A stretch of DNA of 64,000 bases from Micromonospora sp. HNM0581. Lineage in GTDB: Bacteria > Actinomycetota > Actinomycetes > Mycobacteriales > Micromonosporaceae. Both the position numbers and the translations under genes were made by a program. The notes under the pieces were generated by a model. The model saw nothing but the letters and a program-made list of their open reading frames with translations. It did not search any database and was not told where the DNA came from. The DNA lies in contig NZ_JAASAD010000008.1 in assembly GCF_012726175.1 (NCBI RefSeq), positions 1 to 64,000 of the forward strand. The letters run 5' to 3'. Below, piece by piece: positions 27,432-35,300 of this stretch; position 1 is the first letter of the stretch; the number at the start of each line of letters is the position of its first letter.

Positions 27432-28837
27432 CCGTCATCGTCGAAGTCCGTGGGCTCACCGTCACCGCCGCGGACGGTACCGCGGTGCTGAACGCCGTCG
27501 ATCTGGACGTGGTCCGCGGTAGGGTGACTGGCCTCGTAGGGCCCTCCGGATCCGGCAAGACCACGCTTGCGCTGTGCCTGCTCGGGCACCTCGGCCGTGG
27601 GCTGCGCCGCACTGCCGGCGCGGTGGAGGTAGCCGGTGCCGATCCGTTTCTGCCCGCCGTGCGGCGACGCCTGCGCGGCCGAGTCACCGGTTACCTGCCC
27701 CAAGACCCGCTCGGTGCGCTGGATCCCCGCCGGTCGGTCGCGGCGCAACTGGGCACCGCGGCACGCATCGCCCGGCCCCAGGAAGACCGTGCCGCCCGCC
27801 GCGCCCGGGTCGAGCAGGCCGCTCACGACGCCGCTTTGGACCTGGCCCTACTTCGCCGCTACCCGGGACAGTTGTCCGGCGGACAGGCCCAGCGGGCGGT
27901 GCTGGCATGGACCCTGGTCACCCAACCGGAGTTGATCGTCCTCGACGAACCCACCAGCGGACTGGACGCGGGTACCGCGTACCGGATCGGTCGACGATTC
28001 AGCACACTTCCCTGGCAGCCGGCGGTGCTGATGATCAGCCACGACGTCGCCCTCGTCGATGACGTCGCCGATGTGACCCACTCGATGCGGAATGGACGGC
28101 TGTCCATTGCCGGCCGGGGCATCGGCGCGCCGATGGCGTCCGCGCCAGCCAGGCGCTCCGCGACAGGCGATCGCATGACGGCGTTGTCCTTCGAGGATGT
28201 CACGGTCCGTCACGGTCCGTTGTGTATCCTCCGTAACGTCTCCGGAAGGGTCGGCGCCGGAGAGATGGTCGGCATCAGAGGAGCGTCCGGTAGCGGGAAG
28301 ACCTCGCTCGCACGAGCGCTCTGTGGTCTGGCCCCGCCCGCCACCGGGCGTCTGCTGGTGCGCGGCATGCCCGTCAGCTGGGACGCCGTTGCACGGGTAC
28401 GGGCCGGAGAGCCTTATGTCGCCTATGTCGGGCAGGACGCCCGGGCGGCGCTCAACCCGCGCGAGACGGTCCGCCGCGCGATCGCCCGCTCGCTCGTCGC
28501 GGCGGCACGGCAGGGCCGGGCCCGCGCGACCTGGTCCGTCGAGGAGATCGCCGAACGTTTCGCGCTGGCGCCGGAACTACTCGACCGAACGCCCGACCGG
28601 CTCAGCGGCGGCCAACGCCACAGAGCTGCGCTGGCCCGGGCGGTCGCCGCCGTCCCCACGGCGCTCGTCTGTGACGAATCCACGGCCTCCCTCGACCGGG
28701 ACACCGAGAGCCGTGTACTCGATAGTCTCGACGGCCTCCGGCGTGACGGCACCGCAGTCCTGCTCATCACCCACTCCGATCGGGTCGCGACCCGGACGGA
28801 TCGAATCCTGACCATTCATCAGGGGCATTTGCGATGA
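27428..28837 (+). CDS. Fused double ABC ATPase for the peptide-type importer (DppD-DppF fusion)
   Basis: 469 residues holding two nucleotide-binding domains. The first (about 1-230) has GPSGSGKTT, LSGGQAQR, Walker B LIVLDEPTSGLD and ISHD. The second (about 245-469) has GASGSGKTS, LSGGQRHR, TALVCDESTASLD and ITHSD. In many importers these are two proteins, DppD and DppF; here one chain provides both. The linker near residue 235 is short and polar. Each half is slightly short compared with separate DppD/DppF proteins and lacks most of the usual C-terminal oligopeptide-binding extension. Start ATG overlaps the preceding stop. Confidence 0.93.
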   Translation: MTVIVEVRGLTVTAADGTAVLNAVDLDVVRGRVTGLVGPSGSGKTTLALCLLGHLGRGLRRTAGAVEVAGADPFLPAVRRRLRGRVTGYLPQDPLGALDPRRSVAAQLGTAARIARPQEDRAARRARVEQAAHDAALDLALLRRYPGQLSGGQAQRAVLAWTLVTQPELIVLDEPTSGLDAGTAYRIGRRFSTLPWQPAVLMISHDVALVDDVADVTHSMRNGRLSIAGRGIGAPMASAPARRSATGDRMTALSFEDVTVRHGPLCILRNVSGRVGAGEMVGIRGASGSGKTSLARALCGLAPPATGRLLVRGMPVSWDAVARVRAGEPYVAYVGQDARAALNPRETVRRAIARSLVAAARQGRARATWSVEEIAERFALAPELLDRTPDRLSGGQRHRAALARAVAAVPTALVCDESTASLDRDTESRVLDSLDGLRRDGTAVLLITHSDRVATRTDRILTIHQGHLR

Positions 28838-28929
28838 CTCGTCAGGACTGCTCCGGCCCGTTGCCGAGCCGGCTGGTCCCGGCCGCCCTTCTCCACCGCT
28901 GGTCGGGGTGTCGGTCGGCGCTGACCTGA
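28834..28929 (+). CDS. Tiny coupled open frame after the ABC ATPase (31 codons)
   Basis: ATG 28834 overlaps the ATPase stop as ATGA, exactly as the other genes of this operon are joined, and runs 31 codons (begins MTRQDCSGPLPSRL). It has no recognisable family. It could be a real small protein, the stub of a lost fifth operon gene, or chance. The rest of the interval to 29030 holds no gene and no convincing terminator. Confidence 0.25.
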   Translation: MTRQDCSGPLPSRLVPAALLHRWSGCRSALT

Positions 28930-29030
28930 GCCTTCACCGACAGCGCCGGCTCGCCGAGACAATCCGGCACGCGCCTGTGCCGACGGGCCAGGGGCGGGCC
29001 CCGTCCTCATCAGGCCGCGGTGCCGCGATC

Positions 29031-30359
29031 TCACGGGAGCGTCACTTGCTTCTCACCGACCGGGACGAGGAACCGCGACACGCTCAGCAGTTTCTCCCGG
29101 GTCTCCTCCAGTTCCCGCTCCGGGTTCGACTGGGCAACGATGCCGGCCCCTGCTCGTAGCCAGGTCCGTCCGCCATGGCGGAACACGCTGCGCAGGACAA
29201 GAGCCGCGTCAAGGGTGCCGTCCGTGTCCGCGGTCAGGATCGCCCCACTGTAGAGCCCTCTTTCCGGCTCGGCGCTGCGAATCAGGCCACAGGCAGGTGC
29301 CTTCGGGACGCCGGAGGCCGTGATGGCCGGAAAGAGTTCCGACAAAGCGTCCCAAGCGGAGCAGCCGTCCGCCAACCTGCCGACGACTTCTGAGGCTAGG
29401 TGCTGCACGCTGCCGCGTTCCCTGACGGACATGAAGTCGCGGACCTGGACGGTGCCGGGGGCGCAGACCCGGGTCATCTCGGTCGCGGCGAGATGTACGG
29501 AGATGGCGTGTTCGTACACCTCCTTGGCGTCGCGATAGAGCTCCTCGCGGCGGGCGGCGTCGTCGACGGCGTGTCCGTCCAACGCCCTGGTGCCGGCCAG
29601 GGGTTGGGTGACGACGGTGCGGTCTGCCGTGACCCGGGCGACGATTTCCGGGCTGAAGCCCGCCGCCTCCCAGCCGCCCAGGTTGAGCAGGAAGGACCGT
29701 GCGGGGCGGTTTCCTCCACGGCCCGCGAGATAGGTAGCCGGAAGATCGATCTCGTCACGTACGGGTACGACACGTGAGAGAATCACTTTCTCCAGAGTCC
29801 CCTCGATGATCGACTCGATCGCCTCGGTGACCGCTTTGCGGTAGAGCACCGCCTCTTCCCCCGCCAACTCGACCTCGACGCGTCGCGGCGGCACGACCTG
29901 CCCGTTCCCGGTAGTCGCTGTCACCAGCCGAGCGTCCAGCTCGTCCAGCGCGGCCTCGGAGTCCGCCGTCAGAAGGGCGAAACCGTCGTGGATGCGGACT
30001 TCTCGGCGCGGCACCATCAGATGCACGACCTCGCCGGCTCCCGGCTCACCGGTCAGCTCGAAGGAGGCCCAGCCGTAGACGCGCCGGGCGCCACCCGGTA
30101 GTGCCTCGATCGCCTGACGCACACCGCCGAACAGGCTGGAACCCGCCGTGAAAGTTCGTTGCCCTTCGCCCGTGGTCAGGGTCGTCAACCCGCCGGACAC
30201 GGTGATGCTCGCCTGCTCGCCCTCGGCGAAGCACATCGCCTCGGGGTACTCGTATGCCACGTACGGGTCCCGGGCAGTGGCCGCGAGCGCGGCAGCCGCC
30301 GCAAAACGGTCGCCGTCGAACAGCACCTGCCGGCTCGGGGCGGTCGGGGGTGTGGACAC
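29031..30359 (-). CDS. Salicylate synthase (chorismate to salicylate), MbtI/Irp9/YbtS family
   Basis: 442 residues, the usual length for the bifunctional isochorismate synthase / isochorismate-pyruvate lyase enzymes. Diagnostic stretches: LEKVILSRVVPV; GFSPEIVARVTADRTVVTQP followed by LAGTRA; the YEHAISVHLAATEMTRVCAP region; SVQHLASEVVGRL; FPAITASGVPKAPA; and the C-terminal GAGIVAQSNPERELEET, which carries Mg-binding glutamates. The product feeds the salicyl-AMP ligase encoded two genes upstream in the same operon. The gene is last in a minus-strand operon (ligase, ferredoxin, synthase). Function is well supported; a choice between salicylate and another chorismate product rests on family resemblance. 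Confidence 0.95.
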   Translation of the reverse strand: MSTPPTAPSRQVLFDGDRFAAAAALAATARDPYVAYEYPEAMCFAEGEQASITVSGGLTTLTTGEGQRTFTAGSSLFGGVRQAIEALPGGARRVYGWASFELTGEPGAGEVVHLMVPRREVRIHDGFALLTADSEAALDELDARLVTATTGNGQVVPPRRVEVELAGEEAVLYRKAVTEAIESIIEGTLEKVILSRVVPVRDEIDLPATYLAGRGGNRPARSFLLNLGGWEAAGFSPEIVARVTADRTVVTQPLAGTRALDGHAVDDAARREELYRDAKEVYEHAISVHLAATEMTRVCAPGTVQVRDFMSVRERGSVQHLASEVVGRLADGCSAWDALSELFPAITASGVPKAPACGLIRSAEPERGLYSGAILTADTDGTLDAALVLRSVFRHGGRTWLRAGAGIVAQSNPERELEETREKLLSVSRFLVPVGEKQVTLP

Positions 30360-30398
30360 GCAAGGGCTCCTCGGGATGTGGGAACTCTACCGGCGGAA

Positions 30399-30596
30399 TC
30401 ACCGGGAGATCAGTACGACGGCGCCGGACGGGCACCAGTCGGCGGCGGTCCGTACGGCCTCGGCCTGTTCGTCTGTGACCTCGACCGTCATGACGAGTAC
30501 GCGACCGTCCTCGTCGGACTGGTCGAAGACCGTCGGTGCGGCGAGTACGCACTGCCCCGCACCAACGCAGATGTCGGCATTGGCGGTAACCCGCAT
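30399..30596 (-). CDS. 3Fe-4S type ferredoxin, probable P450 redox partner
   Basis: 65 residues from ATG 30596, chosen for its GAGGAG ribosome site; a start six codons upstream lacks one. Cysteines in DICVGAGQC and in DWCPSGAV give C-x5-C...C-P spacing, the pattern of small actinobacterial ferredoxins that serve cytochromes P450 and usually carry a 3Fe-4S cluster. The only P450 in the window is at 47141, in the same biosynthetic cluster, so it is the natural partner. A ferredoxin is likewise part of the S. coelicolor coelibactin locus. It lies between ligase and synthase in one operon. Confidence 0.92.
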   Translation of the reverse strand: MRVTANADICVGAGQCVLAAPTVFDQSDEDGRVLVMTVEVTDEQAEAVRTAADWCPSGAVVLISR

Positions 30597-30649
30597 CGGT
30601 CTTCTCCTCGGCACGTACGGACCGGCGCTGGTGCTGGTCGAAGCCTAAA

Positions 30650-30664
30650 CGAAAATTGTTGTCG
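30650..30664. promoter_or_regulatory. Weaker Zur-box-like dyad between ligase and ferredoxin genes
   Basis: CGAAAATTGTTGTCG matches about 10 of 15 bases of TGAAAATGATTTTCA and keeps five of seven dyad pairs. It lies in the 84-base gap between the ligase stop and the ferredoxin start, a spot that could carry an internal promoter. Weak on its own; noted because two better sites flank it in the same cluster. Confidence 0.3.
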
Positions 30665-30680
30665 TCCTCAATAACGGGGT

Positions 30681-32300
30681 TCACAGTAGACGGACGAGTG
30701 CCTTCTTGTCGATCTTGCCGACTGCGGTGAGCGGCATCTCCGAGACCGTGCCGACCCGGTCGGGGTGCTTGTATGCGGCGAGGCCCCGCTCGCGGAGGAA
30801 GGAGCCGACTGCGCGAACCGTGGGAGGCTCCCCGTCGCAGACAAGAAAAGCGACCGGTCGTTCACCCAGGTCTTGATCGGGCGCGCCGACCAGCGCGGCG
30901 GCCAGTACCCCCGGATAGGCGGCGAGGTGCCCTTCCACCTCGGTCGCGTCGATCTTTTCGCCGCCCCGGTTGATCTGATCCTTGATCCGGCCGACGACGC
31001 TGAGGTGTCCGGACGGCAGGCGGCGCACCTGATCGCCGGTGCGGTAGTAGCCGTCCGGGGTGAAGCCTGTGCGGTTCACCTCCTCCGCCCGGTAGTAGCC
31101 CCGGATCGTGTACGGCCCCCGGGTGAGCAGTTCACCTACCTCTCCGGGCGGCACCTCGGCGCCGGCCTCGTCCACCACCAGCACCTCGTCGTCGGGGCAG
31201 ATCGGCCGTCCCTGTGTCGTGCAGACGAGATCCTCGCCGTCCTCGGCCCGGGTGAGGTTGAGCAGTCCCTCGGCCATGCCGAAAACCTGCTGTAGCCGGC
31301 ATCCCAGCTCGGGACGGATCCGGCGCGCGAGGTCGTCGCTCAACCGTGCGGCGCCCACCTGGAGCAGCTCCAGGCTGGACAGATCCGCTGCCGACTCCGT
31401 GCGCTCCTGCAGCCACAGAGGCACCAGCGGCGGGTTGAGTGCGGTGATCGTGACCCGCTCCCGCTCTATCAGCCGGAACGCCGTGGTGGGGCTGGGGTCG
31501 CGCGCGACCACGACGGTCCCGCCGGCCTGCAGCACTCCGAGAATTCCCGGGCAGCTCATGGTGAAGTTGAACGGCATCGGCAGCACCGCCAGATAGACAC
31601 TGTGTGGCCCGAGCTTGCAGATCTCCGCGGCAAGCCGGGCGTTGCAGGCGTAGTCGTCGTGCGTACGCGGGATGAGCTTGGGTGTCCCCGTGGTGCCGCC
31701 CGAGAGCAGCAGCAGGGCCATGTCCGACGCGGCGGGAGGGTCGGGTCGGTCGATGGTAGCCGGCTCGGTCGCGAGCAGTTCCCGCAGTGATCGGAACTCG
31801 TCCCAGCCGGCGGTGTCACCGTCGATGACCACGTGTGCGAGGTGAGGAAACTCCGCCCGCACCTCGGCGGCGAGCTGCCGGTGATCGAAACGGGCGTGTC
31901 GATCCGGGCCGAAGTACGCGACGGCGTGCGACTGGGCTACCAGGTGACCTACCTCGGAGCGCCGATGTCCGGGCATGGCGTGTACCGGAACGACTCCGAG
32001 GCGCACGAGGGCGAACCACAGGACAACGAACTCGGCCCGGTTCGGCAACTGGACGACGACCCGGTCGCCACGGCGCAGTCCGAGCTCGTGCAGGGCATGG
32101 GAGAGTCGGCGCGCAGTCGCGTTCAACTCGGCGTACGTCAGGCGTTCCTCGCCGTCGATCAAGGCCGTACGGGAGCCGAAGCGTTCCGCCCATGTGGCCA
32201 GCTGCTGGCCGAACGTCTCGCCGCGCCACCATCCGGCTGCCCGGTAACGCTCGGCGACATCCGCAGGCCAGTCTGGACAGTCCACAGTGTCTCGTGACAT
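30681..32300 (-). CDS. Salicyl-AMP ligase (aryl acid-activating enzyme, DhbE/MbtA/YbtE family)
   Basis: 539 residues, the usual size of stand-alone aryl-acid adenylation enzymes. Core motifs: LLLLSGGTTGTPKLIPRTH (A3), FGMAEGLLNLTR (A5), GYYRTGDQVRR (A7), GRIKDQINRGGEKI (A8) and PLTAVGKIDKKAL (A10 Lys). In the acid-binding A4 region the enzyme reads MPFNFTMSCPG: the Asn that replaces the usual amino-acid-binding Asp is kept, while the preceding His common in DhbE-like proteins is Phe. ATG 32300 has AGGGAGGATCC upstream. It loads salicylate onto the ArCP at the N-terminus of NRPS 1, encoded divergently. Salicylate as substrate is inferred from the synthase in the same operon. Confidence 0.94.
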   Translation of the reverse strand: MSRDTVDCPDWPADVAERYRAAGWWRGETFGQQLATWAERFGSRTALIDGEERLTYAELNATARRLSHALHELGLRRGDRVVVQLPNRAEFVVLWFALVRLGVVPVHAMPGHRRSEVGHLVAQSHAVAYFGPDRHARFDHRQLAAEVRAEFPHLAHVVIDGDTAGWDEFRSLRELLATEPATIDRPDPPAASDMALLLLSGGTTGTPKLIPRTHDDYACNARLAAEICKLGPHSVYLAVLPMPFNFTMSCPGILGVLQAGGTVVVARDPSPTTAFRLIERERVTITALNPPLVPLWLQERTESAADLSSLELLQVGAARLSDDLARRIRPELGCRLQQVFGMAEGLLNLTRAEDGEDLVCTTQGRPICPDDEVLVVDEAGAEVPPGEVGELLTRGPYTIRGYYRAEEVNRTGFTPDGYYRTGDQVRRLPSGHLSVVGRIKDQINRGGEKIDATEVEGHLAAYPGVLAAALVGAPDQDLGERPVAFLVCDGEPPTVRAVGSFLRERGLAAYKHPDRVGTVSEMPLTAVGKIDKKALVRLL

Positions 32301-32357
32301 GGATCCTCCCTAGCGCCGCCCGAGGGTGGCGTAACAACCGTTGCGACCTTTACAGTG

Positions 32358-32387
32358 ACGCTAGTGGGAAATGATGTTCATTTGCAA
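32358..32387. promoter_or_regulatory. Zur-box-like dyad in the divergent ligase/NRPS promoter
   Basis: GGGAAATGATGTTCA (32366-32380) matches 12 of 15 bases of TGAAAATGATTTTCA, and AAATGA-TGT-TCATTT (32369-32383) is a perfect 6-bp inverted repeat. For the minus-strand ligase operon, TTGCAA (32387-32382) and TAGCGT (32363-32358) are spaced by 18 bases with the dyad in the spacer. For NRPS 1 the dyad ends 14 bases before the GTG start. Repression of both operons from one site is inferred. In S. coelicolor the coelibactin genes are reported to be Zur-controlled. Confidence 0.6.
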
Positions 32388-32397
32388 AGGTAGAAGG

Positions 32398-35300
32398 GTG
32401 AACCGGATCGTGCCTCAGGCACCACATCTTCGAACGGCCTCCCTGACCGAGGCCGACATCCGTGCCGCCACGGCAGCTGAACTGGGCCTACCCGCGGAGG
32501 AGATCGCCCCCGACGACGACCTCTTCGAGCTCGGCCTGGACTCTCTCCGGTTGATCAAACTCACGTCCGCCTGGCGCAGGCTCGGCCTGGACGTCGGGTT
32601 CGACACCCTCGCCGAGACACCGACCGTCGGCGCCTGGCACCGTCTACTCACCACCGAAGCGACCACACCGGCCGCCGCCGAGCCGGCCGCCGCCTCGCCG
32701 GTCGACGACGAACGCTTCCCACTCGGTCTCATGCAGCACGCCTACTGGATCGGACGCCAGGACGGCCAGCCGCTGGGCGGAGTCGGGGCGCACTTCTACG
32801 TCGAGTTCGACGGTCACGCGGTAGCGCCCGACCGGCTGCGCGCCGCGCTCACCCTGCTGCGGCGACGCCACGCCATGCTGCGCACACTCATTCTCGACGA
32901 CGGAACCCAACGGATCCGGCCGCCCGCCGAGACCACCGACGACCTAGTCGTGCACGATCTGCGTACGCTCGGCGACGACGAAGTACGGATCCGGCTCGAC
33001 CAGCTGCGCGAGACCGGTACCCACCGGCGGATGCGGGTCGAGGACGGTGAGGTCCTCATCGTCGAGTTGTCCCTGCTACCCGACGGCGCCACCCGTCTGC
33101 ACATCGACCTGGACATGATCGCGGCAGACGCGGCGAGTCTGCGGTTGCTCATGAACGACCTCCGGCACTTCTACGACGCACCGGACACCACGCTGCCGGC
33201 TGTCGTCGGCAGCTACGCCGAATACCTGGCACGTCGCACCGCCCAGCGCGCCGGTGACCGCGCGGTGGCCCAGGAGTGGTGGCGGCGGCGACTGCCCGAA
33301 CTGAGCCGGGCACCTGAACTTCCCACCAGGATCGCGGCGCTGCACCCGGACTCCGCGAACCCGCCGTACCACCGCACCGCCCGATGGCACCACACGATCT
33401 CGCCAGAGGGACGTGCCCGGCTGAGCGAACTGGCCCGGCAGCATTCGCTCACCGCCGCCGCGGTGCTGGCCACGGTTTTCGCCGAAGTGCTCGCCGGCTG
33501 GAGCGGCCAGCAACGCTTCCTGCTCAACCTGCCGCTGTTCGATCGTGACCTCGGTATCCCCGGGGCGGCGGGTCTGGTCGGCGACTTCAGCAGCTCCGTC
33601 CTGCTCGACGTCGACGTCACCGAGGCGTTGCCCTTCGCCGAGCAGGCACACCGGCTGCAGGGCACGCTGCGCCAGGCGATCACCCACGGCGCGTACCCCG
33701 GTGTCGAGGTGCTACGAGACCTGTCACGACTCGGCGACGGCAGCCCGGTACTCGCCCCGGTCGTCTACACCAGCGCACTGGGGCTGGGTGAGATCTACGA
33801 CGAACAGGTGCAGAGCCGCTTCGGCAAACCGGTCTGGATCATTTCGCAGGGCCCGCAGGTATGGCTCGACGCCCAGGTCACCGAACTCGACGGCGGCCTG
33901 CTGCTCAACTGGGACGTCCGGTGTGACGTTTTCGAACCCGCAGTGGTGCAGGCCGCTTTCACGGCGTACACGACACTGGTCGACGACCTGCTCCACCACC
34001 CGGACGTCTGGACGAGACCGGTCGGGCAACTCATCCCGGCCGCGCAGCTCGCCGTGCGGGAACGTATCAACGACACCGGCGACGAGGTGCCCGTCGACAC
34101 CCTGCACGGCCGCTTCTTCGCGTGGGCCGAGCGGCACCCCGACCGGGTGGCGCTGCTCGGGGGACACGACGGCGACATGACGTACGGGCAACTCGCCACC
34201 GCCGCCCGCCGCGTCAGCGCCCTGCTGCGCCGCCACGGAGTGACACCGGGCGACAGCGTCGCCATCACCCTGCCCAAAGGCAACGCACAGATCGTGGCGG
34301 TGCTCGGTGTGCTCGCGACCGGCGCCACCTACGTACCCGTGGGCGTCGACCATCCGCCGGCCCGTCAGCAGCGGCTGTACCGCCTCGCCGCGGTCTCCGC
34401 CGTGCTGACCGACGGCGCCCACCAGTTGCTGGACGACGGGCCGCCGGTGGTCGACGTCGGCCACGCCGCAGGGGAAGCGCCGGCCGAGGTCACCGGTGCC
34501 GACCCGGAGACCTGTGCGTACGTCATCTTCACGTCCGGATCGACCGGTGAGCCCAAGGGCGTGGAGGTTCCGCACCGCGCCGTCGTCAACACCCTCGACG
34601 CGGTCGCCGACGTGTTCGACGTCGGCCACGCCGACCGCACGATCGCCTTGTCCTCCTTGGACTTCGACCTGTCGGCGTACGACATGTTCGCACTGCTGGG
34701 AACCGGTGGATCGGTCGTCGTCGTGGATGAACCGGGGCGCCGCGACGCGCACCGCTGGGCCGAGCTGATCCGCGCTCACCAGGTCACCGTCGTCAGCTGC
34801 GTACCAGCGTTGCTCGACATGCTGGTGACCGCGGCGGCCGACGAGGGCCTGCCGCCGAGCCTGCGCCTGGTGATGCTGGGTGGCGATTGGGTGGGCCTGG
34901 ACCAGCCTGCCCGGCTTCGTGCACTCGTACCCGGAGCCCGGTTCGCTGCGCTGGGCGGCATGACCGAGGCGGCCATCCACTCCACGGTCTTCGAGGTCGG
35001 TGACGTCGACCCGGCGTGGCGCTCCATCCCGTACGGCGGACCGCTGCGCAACATGCGCCTGCGGGTGGCAGACGACCGGGCCCGTGACCGCCCCGACTTC
35101 GTTCCCGGTGAACTGTGGGTCAGCGGACCCGGTGTCGCGCACGGCTACCGGGGCGATCCGGGGCGCACCGCGGAGAAGTTCGTCCAGTACGACGGCCGAC
35201 GCTGGTACCGCACCGGCGACCGGGCCCGGTTCCATGGCGACGGTCTGCTCGAGTTCCTCGGCCGCGCCGACCACCAGGTGAAGATTCGTGGCCACCGTAT

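Noticed and set aside
32301..32397. IdeR/DmdR iron box in the divergent promoter
   Set aside because: No TTAGGTTAGGCTAACCTAA-like sequence is visible; the dyad present fits Zur much better.
32371..32400. Upstream ATG start for NRPS 1
   Set aside because: It falls inside the AAATGA-TGT-TCATTT dyad and adds residues foreign to ArCP starts; GTG 32398 fits better.
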